Shown in pieces: positions 55,424 through 63,884 of a stretch of DNA of 64,000 nucleotides. Under the pieces are notes generated by a model. It saw only the letters and a program-made list of their open reading frames with translations, did no database searches and had not been told where the DNA came from. Every line of letters starts with the position of its first letter. The first letter of the stretch is position 1. Source of the stretch: an uncultured Pseudoteredinibacter sp. (GTDB lineage: Bacteria > Pseudomonadota > Gammaproteobacteria > Pseudomonadales > Cellvibrionaceae). Position numbers and translations under genes: made by a program. The stretch spans positions 400,162-464,161 of the forward strand of contig NZ_CANMSS010000003.1 of NCBI RefSeq assembly GCF_947500695.1, in the 5' to 3' direction.

Positions 55424-56824
55424 TTAAAAATTATACTCAAGCCCCACCGTCATCCTACTGGCTTCCCTAAACTGCCCATACAGCCCTTCTCTATCCCCAT
55501 AAAAAATATCCATGCCGGTTTTTAGGGTGATGGCATCGTCTAGGTAGTATTTGGCTGATAGCTGTAGCGAACCATCGGATTTGTCTAGGTCGTGAATGAT
55601 TAGGCCTTCTAAAATGACGGTATCGTTTAGCAGCTCTTGGCGGGCTAGTAGGGTGGCGCTGTTGTATGTTTGGTCGATATCTCCTGAATCTAGTAGTGCG
55701 CTTACAAACAGTTGGCCGCTAATTAAGGTATTGGCACTGAGTTGATAATCTAGGCCTAATACGCTGCTGATTTGATCGAACTTTTCTGTTTTGTTAAGTG
55801 TGTTTAAGCCTGGCTTGTTGTTTACCAGTTGATGCTTATTAGTTTGATAGGCCAGTTCGCTTCTAAAGGTGAGTTTGTCAAAGGCGTTAGAGGCGCTGCC
55901 GCCAAGGAGTAATGAGCGTTTATAGCTGGGGCTTAAAATCAGCTCGCTACCTAGTTTGCTATCTACATTAATCGCGGCACTATCATCGTAAAAATAAAAC
56001 GCATTGAGCGACCAGTCCCAGCCTTGGCTAAAGCCGCTAAGGCGCAAAGCATAATCGTCATCACGGATAAATCGATTAGGGCGATCGCTTGGTTGTTGTA
56101 TTACGGTGCCCCGAAAGCTCTCGGATAGGGCTGGTACTAATCGCGGTGATGTGGGTTTAAAGGGGCCGTCATTTGGGCTGTCGTTATAGCTGTGATCGGG
56201 CAGCCAGATGAATTCTGCGGTGATATTCGCAAAGCTATGTTCTAGCTTGGCCATCCATAGGGCAATGCGTCTGTCTTCGATATCTCCCAAAATAAACTCG
56301 CGATAATTTAAGGGATTAATCTGATCCAGTACGCGCAAACCGTCGGCTTGGCCCCATACCACGGTTTGCTTGCCGATACGAAGGTAGCCATTATCGGTAA
56401 AGATATCGGCGTAGGCTTCCTTGAGTTCTAGTTCTATATTACCGCCAATAAAACTGCGCCGATTGATATGAGAGCGGCTATCGCCTTGATTATTTACTGT
56501 ACCTTGCTCAAGCGCCTGACTTGAGAAGGCTCGTATTCTAGCTGAAACAAAATAATCAATACCATCATTTAAGCGGCCAGATAGTTCCGGCTTATAGCTG
56601 ATTTCGGCTAATTGAGTTTCGCCTTTATCAAAGCCCAGTGCGTAGCGTATATCTAGGCTATGCCTAATATCGATCTGGCTACTTGCCCCAAGGCTTTGAG
56701 AAAGCGCTTTGTTGGGCAACATTAATTGCGCAGACAGAAAAACAGCAATTAATGTTGCCACAACAAAGCGTACCCCCAAAAGGAGGGGGCTAAGCGCCCG
56801 TTTGGCAGGGTATAGAGGAATCAT
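55424..56824 (-). CDS. Outer-membrane beta-barrel protein, DUF1302-like
   Basis: This 466-residue protein has a long N-terminal signal region (about 1-43), then repeated amphipathic beta strands to a C-terminal phenylalanine (VGLEYNF), the mark of an outer-membrane barrel. The segment LRIGKQTVVWGQADG followed by LDQINPLNYREF is the signature I associate with DUF1302-like proteins encoded with MMPL/RND exporters. It would form the outer-membrane step of that system. It overlaps the LolA-like gene by four bases and is the last gene of the three-gene operon. Confidence 0.78.
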   Translation of the reverse strand: MIPLYPAKRALSPLLLGVRFVVATLIAVFLSAQLMLPNKALSQSLGASSQIDIRHSLDIRYALGFDKGETQLAEISYKPELSGRLNDGIDYFVSARIRAFSSQALEQGTVNNQGDSRSHINRRSFIGGNIELELKEAYADIFTDNGYLRIGKQTVVWGQADGLRVLDQINPLNYREFILGDIEDRRIALWMAKLEHSFANITAEFIWLPDHSYNDSPNDGPFKPTSPRLVPALSESFRGTVIQQPSDRPNRFIRDDDYALRLSGFSQGWDWSLNAFYFYDDSAAINVDSKLGSELILSPSYKRSLLLGGSASNAFDKLTFRSELAYQTNKHQLVNNKPGLNTLNKTEKFDQISSVLGLDYQLSANTLISGQLFVSALLDSGDIDQTYNSATLLARQELLNDTVILEGLIIHDLDKSDGSLQLSAKYYLDDAITLKTGMDIFYGDREGLYGQFREASRMTVGLEYNF

Positions 56825-57696
56825 AGGCCGCGTCTCAAGCGTGCTTGGGTAAATAGCTTTTGGGGTACTGGGCTTGCATAATCAATATTGGAAAAACGGA
56901 TGCGCGAGCTGTGTCCGGTTTTGTGGTTGCTAATAATAATTTGCTTACTGCTAAGATAGCCGTCGATTTCCTCTACGGCTTCTAGCTGCATAGTACGGCT
57001 ATGGTTACCATTTTGATCGTAGAATTCGCTCAGACGGCTCATCCAAATGCTTGGGTCTATATGCCAAATGGCTTTTGATATGCCAAGCTCTTCAGCGATT
57101 TGTGGCTTGGCGGGTAGGCCCTCCACCACGAGCAGCTGTCGTCCATCAATTTCTTTTTCGCCTAGCAGTTCAAAGTGATAATCGCTGGCTTCTATTTTTT
57201 GCTCTTTTTTGATTTCTTCATAAGTGAAATCAGTACCCAAAAAATAATCGCCTCTATCGGATGCGGATATGCGGCGCACTTTGCGCAACGCGGGTAGGTA
57301 CAGCCACTGATCATCATCGCGATTTGGGCTGGCGTAATCGTAAGTTAAAAAGCCTGTTCCTCTTACCCGGCTGGGCTCGGTATAAAAAATGATGGTACGT
57401 TTTTCTTGCTCGCCTTTATCGTTGGTAAAATAACGACGGTGGGCGATGGTTTCTTCGCGACGTGTACGGCCATTTTTATCCCGTAGCTCGATAGAGAAGT
57501 TGCGGATAACATGCTCACCTTCCGGGCGGGCGTTTACTTTTGCGATAATTTTATCGGCGTTTAATGTGCTTGGCTCTATGTTTTCACCTTCCGCTTGCAG
57601 TATGCTGGCTGCAGCAAAGCTTAAGACGATGCTTAGAACACCATTTTTCAAACTCAGCGCTTTGCGGAATTTTGCTTTATTTATATTGGGCTTCAT
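56821..57696 (-). CDS. Outer-membrane lipoprotein-sorting (LolA-like) protein
   Basis: This 291-residue exported protein has a signal peptide (about 1-35) and a LolA-like beta fold. The segments RGTGFLTYDYASPNRDDDQWLY (start RGTGFLTYDY) and LPALRKVRRISASDRGDYFLG are typical of the LolA-related group encoded beside MMPL transporters. Such proteins bind lipids in the periplasm, so it probably carries the transporter's hydrophobic cargo to the outer membrane. Its ATG lies inside the end of the transporter gene (20-base overlap) with a strong AAGGAGA site, so expression is coupled. Confidence 0.82.
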   Translation of the reverse strand: MKPNINKAKFRKALSLKNGVLSIVLSFAAASILQAEGENIEPSTLNADKIIAKVNARPEGEHVIRNFSIELRDKNGRTRREETIAHRRYFTNDKGEQEKRTIIFYTEPSRVRGTGFLTYDYASPNRDDDQWLYLPALRKVRRISASDRGDYFLGTDFTYEEIKKEQKIEASDYHFELLGEKEIDGRQLLVVEGLPAKPQIAEELGISKAIWHIDPSIWMSRLSEFYDQNGNHSRTMQLEAVEEIDGYLSSKQIIISNHKTGHSSRIRFSNIDYASPVPQKLFTQARLRRGL

Positions 57697-60088
57697 AAGA
57701 ATCTCCTTCAGCCTGACGTTCTTCAGTTGATGAGTTATCGCTTAATAGCGCTTTGGGTTGTAGCCACAGTGCCAAGCTAGGCAATAGACTAAGCGAAGAC
57801 AGAAAAGCGACCGAAACCGCAACGGCCACAAGGCCACCAAATTTAACAAGTGGTGGTACCTCCGAGCTCATTAGCACCCCAAAACCACCCGCTACCGCAA
57901 TAAAATTTAAGAGCAGTGCGCGACCGGTATCGGGGTAAAAAGCCATCAGCGATTCGGCGCTTAGGCCATACTCGCGGCCAATTTCACGCAGCTTGTCTAA
58001 GGTGTGGATAGCAAAATCGATAGATAGGCCAATTGCAATCGCCGCAAACATTGAGGTGCTAACACCTAGTGGTATGCCGCTAAAGCCCATCACGGCATAC
58101 ACCAATAATATGGCGAGGCCTACAGGCGTGGCGGCCAGCAAGCCAGCGCTTATTGATTTAAAAACCAACATAGCGGTAGCCGTAACACAGATAAAAGAAA
58201 TAATGATGGAAAACAGCGTGGACTGATCGATACCCTTAATCCAGTGATAGTTCACGGCGACGCGGCCGGTAACCGTGGCTTGAATGTCCGGGCTATTAAA
58301 GTGCTCTTCTATGTATCTTTCGATGCTGGGGATCAGAATTTTATTGTTGCTGTACTTGCCTTCTTTGACCTGTACCCGAATAAGCGCCTGGCGATGATCG
58401 TAATCAATCTCCTCTTCAAAATCTGTTGGATCGGCACTGGCGCTATATAGGAAGAACAGCTGTGCAATAAGATTTGGGTCGTCAGGAATGCTATAAAAAT
58501 TTTTATTGCCTTCATTTACCGAACGGTGCAGTTGCTTAATATAATCCACAATTGATGTGCTGCCGCCAACGCTGTACAAGCTTTCTATATACTGCTGCAG
58601 ATCGGCGATTTTATGCAGTGTCGCGGGGTTGTATAAGCCGCCATTGCTATCGGTTTCGACTAGGATATCTAAGTTGTAGATACCATCGGTGGCCGCGTTG
58701 ATGGCTTTATCGGCGATATACACCGGCTCGCTTTGTTGAAAGTTTTCAATCCTATCTTCATCCACCTTAACTTGTGCTGCGCCAATTATGCCGATAGCAA
58801 AAGCAACGGCGCCAATAGCAATGGTGAGCTTAGGGCGATGCAAAACGGCTTTACCAAAACCATTTAGCAAGCGCTCCACTGCTTTGGGTTTATCGCTGTG
58901 GTTTTTGTTGTTACGAAACGGCAGGGGAATACGACTGGACGGCCATAAAATCATTAGCGCTGGCAGCAAAGTTAATGAATACAACCAAGCTAATGCAACG
59001 CCAAGCGCGCCATATAAGCCAAAGGCTTGCACGGGGGGCATGGTGGCGCTGGCCGAAAGGGCGAGAAAGCCGGTAATGGTCGTAATGCTGGTTAAGCTAA
59101 CAGGTCGCCACATGCTGGCAACGGCTAATTTAACGGCCTGCTTTTTATCGATACTGGGCTGCGCTCGCTGTATACCATAATAGGCCGATAAAATATGAAT
59201 GGAATCGGCCACGGAGATACCAATTAAATTCACCACCAAACCATTGGTAATCACATAAAAAGACGTACCAGAAGCCGCCATTAAACCAAAGCTGCCCAAG
59301 ACCGTGCCAGCCACAATAATGTTAGGCAGTAAGGTGGCCCGCAGCGAAACAAAACCAATCAATAACACAATGGTGATAATCAAGCCGGCCATGGGGTTCA
59401 AGCGGCTGGCATCACGATCGATATAGGTAGAAAGAAAGCCTGCTACCGCACCTTCACCGGCAATATGTACCACCGTGCCTTCAGGCTTGGGGGTATTCTT
59501 TACCAGCTCTACCACCGCATCGTAGGCTAGCTGCGCTTCATCTTCATTTAAGATCTCGGCCACAATTAAAGTAGCGGTGCCCGCTTTGCCAACTAGGCTG
59601 CCTTGATAAAGGGGGAAGTCTTCAATGGCTGTGCGAATCTCGGCTGCGCGTTGTTCGCTATCGGCGGGCGCTTTAAAGTGCTCGGTATCACTATCTAAAA
59701 AGCCCTCGACGATTAAACCCTCGGCGGTGCCGTTGATATTGTTTTCCGTAGCGAGGCTAGTTACCCGATCCGGATCAACATATTTTAACTGCTTAACACC
59801 ATCACTTAGTTGTTTTAACAGGGCGAGGTTTTCGGCATTAAAAATGCCATTTTGATCAATGACCGCAATAACAATAGGATCGGTAAGGCTAAACAGTTGC
59901 TCTACCTTATCTTTATAAATAAGCGCGCTAGAGTTCGGATCGATAAAAGCATCAGCCGAAGTATCCTTGCTAAGCCTGGGTAAAAAACTCGCGCTGGCAG
60001 CAATAAGCCCCATCGTCAATACAAGCAGCAGCCAGGGGTAGGCAAGGCTGCGGTCTATCCATTTAGGTATTTGCGTATTACTCGCCAT
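57677..60088 (-). CDS. MMPL/RND-family transporter
   Basis: This 803-residue inner-membrane protein has a duplicated RND layout: one N-terminal membrane helix, a periplasmic loop of about 180 residues (with PxxDPDRVTSLA-like segments), five further helices, then a second set. Each half has the GISVADSIHI/GLSIDFAIHTL acidic helix motif used for proton coupling. It resembles the HpnN/MMPL group that moves hydrophobic molecules such as hopanoids, sterols or lipids, not the tripartite drug pumps, and no membrane-fusion protein accompanies it. First gene of an operon with the LolA-like and outer-membrane genes, together a likely lipid export route. Confidence 0.88.
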   Translation of the reverse strand: MASNTQIPKWIDRSLAYPWLLLVLTMGLIAASASFLPRLSKDTSADAFIDPNSSALIYKDKVEQLFSLTDPIVIAVIDQNGIFNAENLALLKQLSDGVKQLKYVDPDRVTSLATENNINGTAEGLIVEGFLDSDTEHFKAPADSEQRAAEIRTAIEDFPLYQGSLVGKAGTATLIVAEILNEDEAQLAYDAVVELVKNTPKPEGTVVHIAGEGAVAGFLSTYIDRDASRLNPMAGLIITIVLLIGFVSLRATLLPNIIVAGTVLGSFGLMAASGTSFYVITNGLVVNLIGISVADSIHILSAYYGIQRAQPSIDKKQAVKLAVASMWRPVSLTSITTITGFLALSASATMPPVQAFGLYGALGVALAWLYSLTLLPALMILWPSSRIPLPFRNNKNHSDKPKAVERLLNGFGKAVLHRPKLTIAIGAVAFAIGIIGAAQVKVDEDRIENFQQSEPVYIADKAINAATDGIYNLDILVETDSNGGLYNPATLHKIADLQQYIESLYSVGGSTSIVDYIKQLHRSVNEGNKNFYSIPDDPNLIAQLFFLYSASADPTDFEEEIDYDHRQALIRVQVKEGKYSNNKILIPSIERYIEEHFNSPDIQATVTGRVAVNYHWIKGIDQSTLFSIIISFICVTATAMLVFKSISAGLLAATPVGLAILLVYAVMGFSGIPLGVSTSMFAAIAIGLSIDFAIHTLDKLREIGREYGLSAESLMAFYPDTGRALLLNFIAVAGGFGVLMSSEVPPLVKFGGLVAVAVSVAFLSSLSLLPSLALWLQPKALLSDNSSTEERQAEGDSYEAQYK

Positions 60089-60432
60089 AATCTCAGGCCT
60101 CTTATTGCTTCGTGTTTTCGAATGTTTGTCTTTCTTATGCTGGCCATTTGCCTATGGCTTGAGACCGGCACATAAATAACTAATCAATGTTTTCTAGCTG
60201 TTGGGCACTTGTTCTTAATGCCACTGCTGCATTTCCTCGTGCAGCCTTTTTAAGTGCTAATGGGCGTACTTAAAGCTGTGATTCCAAGTCTTTGCAGCCC
60301 TCAATACCGATGCTCTAAGCGCGCTATATCGCGCTTTAAACAGCAAGTGTTTACAGTCCGTATCGTGCATATACACACGAATAGTGCATATGCACGATTG
60401 GAAAGTCAACGATAATCGTGTATATCTACGGT
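60089..60432. promoter_or_regulatory. Divergent control region with repeated MarR-type operators
   Basis: This gap separates the transporter operon from the marR-type gene. Near the regulator lie three related dyads: TCGTGCATATACACACGA (60363-60380), a perfect GTGCATATGCAC (60384-60395) followed by GATT, and AATCGTGTATATCTACGGT (60415-60433) running into the start codon. All share TCGTG(C/T)ATAT, the size and style of MarR operators. The rest (60089-60360) shows no recognisable feature. Confidence 0.6.
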
Positions 60433-60870
60433 ATGAGCGATAAAAAGATGATTGAAAACATAACTGGGCGCTGCATGGCGGTGCGTACCTTAAGTGCCGC
60501 CAGGGCCATAACCCGGCGCTACGATAGTGCACTGCGCCCCCTTGGTATTACCATTACGCAGTTCACCCTGCTGGCGGCCGTCGCCCGTATAGAGCCCGAT
60601 TCCATCACCGAGCTTGCCGATAAATTATGGATGGAGCGCACCTCGCTAACACGTGGGGCCAAGCTACTGGAAGCCGATGGCTTAATAGAGCGAAGGGTAG
60701 AAGAGGGCGTACGAAAGCGCGGCTTACGTATTAGCGATAAAGGCATAAAGCTGCTGCGCGAAGCCTACCCACTGTGGCAAAACGCCCAACAAGACGTGGA
60801 AGAGCAGCTAGGTAAACAAGTCAGCGAAGCCAATCACTTCTTAGATTTACTACGCAGCGCACCGTTTTAA
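60433..60870 (+). CDS. MarR-family transcriptional regulator
   Basis: This 145-residue winged-helix regulator begins at the ATG at 60433; a GTG at 60418 lies inside an operator-like dyad. The DNA-binding core runs through ITELADKLWMERTSLTRGAK (about 49-68) and ends with the wing RRVEEGVRKRGLRISDKG. It is divergent from the RND operon, with three similar dyads between them, one touching its own start, so it most likely represses both itself and the transporter until a hydrophobic ligand binds. The ligand is unknown. Confidence 0.88.
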   Translation: MSDKKMIENITGRCMAVRTLSAARAITRRYDSALRPLGITITQFTLLAAVARIEPDSITELADKLWMERTSLTRGAKLLEADGLIERRVEEGVRKRGLRISDKGIKLLREAYPLWQNAQQDVEEQLGKQVSEANHFLDLLRSAPF

Positions 60871-60959
60871 TATACACCTTGGATAGCAAGAGAGTGGCCA
60901 TTAAAAAGAACGCCACAATTGAAAAGCAAAACAAAAACTAAAAACAATAATGGTCACAA

Positions 60960-61349
60960 ATGACTAATAAAGACAGCGTGCGCTACCAGGGCAGCTGCCT
61001 ATGCGGCGCTATCCAGTATGAAATACTGGCCGAGCCCGTTACCGCATCGCACTGCCATTGCAAGATGTGTCAAAAACAGCACGGCGCCGCCTTCGCCTCC
61101 TATGCGCGTATCCGCCGTAGCGAGTTACGCTACACCAAGGGCCAGGACACAATTAAACGCTACCAATCCAGCGAAAAAGTAGAACGTAGCTTCTGCAGCG
61201 AATGCGGCTCTAATCTAGAGTGGGGCTACACAGAAGGCGAATGGGCACATTGGGTAGCAATAGCCCTAGGCAGCTTCGATACACCATACAGCCAAGACAT
61301 CTATAGAGAGCTGCACACAGAAGATAAAGCCCCATGGTGGCAGCCCTAA
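60960..61349 (+). CDS. GFA-family (CENP-V/GFA) zinc protein
   Basis: This 129-residue protein has the cysteine pattern of glutathione-dependent formaldehyde-activating enzyme relatives: GSCLCGAIQYE (about 11-21), HCHCKMCQKQHGAAF (about 33-47) and FCSECGSNLEW (about 78-88), which bind two zinc ions. Family members include Gfa, but most have no proven activity, and glutathione chemistry is not established for them. No formaldehyde dehydrogenase is nearby. It is the last ordinary gene before the cassette array. Confidence 0.85.
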   Translation: MTNKDSVRYQGSCLCGAIQYEILAEPVTASHCHCKMCQKQHGAAFASYARIRRSELRYTKGQDTIKRYQSSEKVERSFCSECGSNLEWGYTEGEWAHWVAIALGSFDTPYSQDIYRELHTEDKAPWWQP

Positions 61350-61736
61350 AAGTAATTGATGGTTTTTTATACAGTTTTAATTTTTAAGCCCTAATCTCGA
61401 CCTATTCCTATTAATTAGGGAATTAACTATTAATAAAACACTAGATTGAACTAAATCAGTAACATAGCGCCATTTTGCGCGTACCCTAAAAATGTTGCAC
61501 AAGAGAAAAAGCAAAATCGAAACCAAGAAATAAAGCTTTAGGCGCCAGGTCTCTTTAATTAAGTATGATTCTTCTAGTGCTTGTAAAACCCCAGATAAAA
61601 CAATAAATTAGAGCTTTAGACAAAGGAATGCAGCTAGCTAATAAAACGGACACTATCCTATTATTTCTGAAATCCCCAAATTAATAAGACTCGTCCGCTT
61701 TTTAGTTGTAATTCTACCTGTCTGTTTATTTAGCTG
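61350..61736. other. Left flank of the cassette array, no gene recognised
   Basis: This AT-rich spacer lies between the GFA gene and the first cassette junction (GTTATGA, 61736-61742). An imperfect inverted repeat (AAAACGGAC near 61644 and GTCCGCTTTT near 61692) may be a decayed recombination site, but no clear R'' site pairs with the junction. No integrase gene and no recognisable attI were found. Confidence 0.45.
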
Positions 61737-61773
61737 TTATGAGTCACAGAGAAATTATAGGAGCAAGGAAATA

Positions 61774-62025
61774 ATGGATGTGAACGAATATATAAACGAA
61801 CAAATTGAGAATAATAGCTTTACCCCTGCAGATAAAATAGGGAATGTGATTCATTATACCTGGTGCGAACATGGGGAAGCTGCCGTTGTTCTTGAGCAAG
61901 CAGCCGGTGGGTTATCAGAGGCTCTAGCCAATATGTATCCGGGTTTCACAATCGAAATGAAAAATTATTCCGCACCAAACAATGAGCATAATGTTCAAAT
62001 CTCTATTCGTCGTGAAAACTCATAA
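61774..62025 (+). CDS. Cassette 1 protein, unrecognised
   Basis: This 83-residue acidic, soluble protein has no signal peptide or membrane segment. AGGAGCAAGGAAA precedes the ATG, an unusually good ribosome site for a cassette gene. Sequence features are few: a VIHYTWCEHGEAAVVLEQAA segment and a strand-rich C-terminus. I do not recognise a family. The stop codon overlaps the start of attC1, the tight packing usual in integron cassettes. Confidence 0.7.
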   Translation: MDVNEYINEQIENNSFTPADKIGNVIHYTWCEHGEAAVVLEQAAGGLSEALANMYPGFTIEMKNYSAPNNEHNVQISIRRENS

Positions 62026-62109
62026 CAAGGCGCAGCGGTGCGGCCGCAAAGGACGCGGCCGGGACAGCCTACGCGTTACTTCGGCTGCTCCCTGTGCGCG
62101 GCGTTATAT
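62020..62109 (+). repeat. attC1 recombination site
   Basis: R'' TCATAAC (62020-62026) and R' GTTATAT (62103-62109) bound a 90-base imperfect palindrome with GGGACAGCC and GGCTGCTCCC as inner arms. A 22-base block at 62053-62074 is identical in attC4. Confidence 0.8.
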
Positions 62110-62123
62110 GAATGGAGAGTTCA

Positions 62124-62525
62124 ATGTATAAATCACTGTTAGTACTATTAATGGCACTCGTACTTTTCGGGTGTGGGCCTGAAAAAATTCAGCTATCAAA
62201 TACAAAAATAAATGAATACAAATTTCTTGAAGAGATGTACAACGATAGCTACTTCCCTAACCATCTTGTAGATAAGGGGAGGAATATATTGTTGAAGCTT
62301 TGTTTATCTATTGAGAAAGAGAAGCCAAGCACAACTGAAGATGTTTACATTTTAACTCGTAAAGCCACAATAGAATTCAACGAGCTAGCAAATGAGTTTG
62401 GTAACGCAAATAGCGAGATTGAGACCGCAGCAAGGGAAAATATAGCCAGAGATATTGGATTTATCCTTAATGCGTACAATTACGAATTTAATATCGAGTC
62501 TGCCATTTCCACAAGAGAGTGGTAG
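62124..62525 (+). CDS. Cassette 2 protein: DUF5713-like lipoprotein
   Basis: The protein is 133 residues from the ATG at 62124, behind GGAG; another ATG four codons upstream overlaps that site. The N-terminus is a lipoprotein signal with lipobox LFGC (Cys17), so it would be anchored in the envelope. The mature part matches DUF5713 as I recall it: FLEEMYNDSYFPNHLVDKG, EFNELANEFG, SEIETAARENIA and a final TREW. That family is usually cytoplasmic and of unknown function, so the added lipoprotein signal is notable. Confidence 0.7.
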   Translation: MYKSLLVLLMALVLFGCGPEKIQLSNTKINEYKFLEEMYNDSYFPNHLVDKGRNILLKLCLSIEKEKPSTTEDVYILTRKATIEFNELANEFGNANSEIETAARENIARDIGFILNAYNYEFNIESAISTREW

Positions 62526-62527
62526 TC

Positions 62528-62627
62528 ACATAACAAGGCCAGGCAAAATGACCTTCGGCAACTGTCATGCGCCTTGCTAGCGCAAGACCCACGCCAGTCA
62601 CCTCGGCCTTTGCTGGTGGCGTTATAT
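62528..62627 (+). repeat. attC2 recombination site
   Basis: R'' ACATAAC (62528-62534) and R' GTTATAT (62621-62627) bound 100 bases with outer arms AACAAGGCC...GGTGGCGTT and an inner hairpin. The central part is unlike the other sites here. Confidence 0.78.
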
Positions 62628-62630
62628 ATC

Positions 62631-62939
62631 ATGAGAATTATTGTAGCTTTGTCATTAGTGATACTTACACAGTCTACATTAGCTGCGAAGTGCGAGCCTG
62701 TGCTGAGTAATTTGGTTAAAATTCTAACCAATAAAGGAGACTTAGCGCCGGACAAAAATACCTATGCCAGAAAGTTCAGTGCGAATGAGTTTAGTAGCTC
62801 ATGTGAATTACAGCATGGCGGGCAGGACTACACACTTTACTTGCACCCTGACAATGTCACTATCGTTGTTGCACATATAGAGCCGAAAACCAATGTCGTT
62901 ATGTTTAAAGGGCCGTTTTACTCGGCTTATAAAAAGTAA
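62631..62939 (+). CDS. Cassette 3 protein: small exported protein, unrecognised
   Basis: The protein is 102 residues from the ATG three bases after the R' site of attC2. The frame continues upstream only through the recombination site. A clear signal peptide (IIVALSLVILTQSTLAAK) leads to a mature part of about 80 residues with two cysteines (KCEPV and SSCELQHGG) that could form a disulfide outside the cytoplasm. I do not recognise a family. Confidence 0.68.
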   Translation: MRIIVALSLVILTQSTLAAKCEPVLSNLVKILTNKGDLAPDKNTYARKFSANEFSSSCELQHGGQDYTLYLHPDNVTIVVAHIEPKTNVVMFKGPFYSAYKK

Positions 62940-62954
62940 TATTGTGCAAGCAGC

Positions 62955-63074
62955 ATATAACAAGTGGCACCAGCAGGAAAATCGCTGCTACGCAGGCTTT
63001 GTGCTACTCGCTAGCGCTCAAACAATAACACAAAGCCTGTTTCGCACCGTTTTCAGCTGTGCCAAGCGTTATAT
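62955..63074 (+). repeat. attC3 recombination site
   Basis: R'' ATATAAC (62955-62961) and R' GTTATAT (63068-63074) are perfectly complementary and bound 120 bases. Outer arms are AACAAGTGGCAC and GTGCCAAGCGTT; the inner arms CAGGCTTTGTG and CACAAAGCCTG form a long central hairpin. Confidence 0.83.
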
Positions 63075-63089
63075 GAATCGGCCGAGAAC

Positions 63090-63392
63090 ATGAAGTTAGA
63101 AGAGTTCGAGATTGGTGAACAACCAGTCCAATGCGGTTGTTGTGATTACTACTCACTAGCAGAGCGAGGTAAATGCTTAATCTGTCCAGTTTGTTTCTGG
63201 GAAGATGATTTCGATTGTGTGTCACATGAAAGAGTTAATGTCGATATTAAGTCAGATCTCAATAGAGACTTAACTCTTAGAGAGGCCAGAGTGAATTTCA
63301 AGATATATGGTGCATGGGACAGTGAATATTTAGAATTGGTCATTAGCAAAGAAGAAAGGGACACATTGTGGTATGAGCCTAGAAACATATAA
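63090..63392 (+). CDS. Cassette 4 protein: CPCC-type cysteine-rich protein
   Basis: This 100-residue protein has an N-terminal cysteine cluster, QCGCCDYYSLAERGKC then LICPVCFWEDD, with six cysteines within about 25 residues, as in the Cys_rich_CPCC family, where they probably bind zinc. The usual CPCC motif is CGCC here. An ARVNFKIYG segment and a charged C-terminus follow, also typical. The function of the family is unknown; relatives often turn up in mobile and polymorphic-toxin contexts. Its stop codon overlaps the start of attC4. Confidence 0.75.
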   Translation: MKLEEFEIGEQPVQCGCCDYYSLAERGKCLICPVCFWEDDFDCVSHERVNVDIKSDLNRDLTLREARVNFKIYGAWDSEYLELVISKEERDTLWYEPRNI

Positions 63393-63476
63393 CAAGTGGC
63401 TGTTGGTTGGCTGCAAAAAACGCGGCCGGGACAGCCTACGCTATCGCTTCGGCTGCCCCAAAGCCAAGCGTTCTGT
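63387..63476 (+). repeat. attC4 recombination site
   Basis: R'' ATATAAC (63387-63393) pairs with the start of its own cassette. The right site is GTTCTGT (63470-63476), off the usual GTTRRRY consensus. A 22-base block at 63420-63441 is identical to attC1, though the two cassettes carry unrelated genes. Confidence 0.78.
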
Positions 63477-63488
63477 GTCTGGAGAGTC

Positions 63489-63884
63489 ATGGCATCTCAT
63501 AAGCGATTAAAAAGTGTAGTCCAAAGCACCGCCCACCACGCAGTGAGTGCGCTTTCCTTCGTGCATCCACATCTTGGTCAAGCTTGTGAGGATGCAGGTA
63601 TGGACTCTGTAGAAATCTGTGTATCTGAAAATGAGCCTTGCCCGCGTGCCTTTGCACATATAGAACCATTGCACCTGGCATTGAATACCCTTAAAGAGAC
63701 ATTTTATGGGCTCGCAGCTACCGAGGGTTTTGAGCCAAGAGATATTGAATCAGCCAAATTAGTGTTCGAGTTTAAGCATGGCCAGCTTGATCACTATTGT
63801 AGTGTTTGCACGGCCTCATTGGTTAGTGCATCCAAAACATACCAAAGTAAAGTAAATTACCTTGGTAACACAGAACAAGTTTAG
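63489..63884 (+). CDS. Cassette 5 protein, unrecognised
   Basis: The protein is 131 residues from the ATG behind GGAGAG; the frame upstream runs through attC4. It is soluble, with five cysteines, including a CSVCTASL pair near the C-terminus, and several histidines early on (STAHHAVSALSFVHPHLG), so metal binding is possible. No family recognised. The stop codon lies inside the R'' end of the following site. Confidence 0.65.
   Translation: MASHKRLKSVVQSTAHHAVSALSFVHPHLGQACEDAGMDSVEICVSENEPCPRAFAHIEPLHLALNTLKETFYGLAATEGFEPRDIESAKLVFEFKHGQLDHYCSVCTASLVSASKTYQSKVNYLGNTEQV

Noticed and set aside
60960..61349. The GFA gene as an additional integron cassette
   Set aside because: No attC-type site was found between it and the first junction at 61736, and no core site precedes it.
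62574..62630. Coding start of the cassette 3 gene at 62574
   Set aside because: That stretch is the attC2 site; the signal peptide begins at the ATG at 62631.
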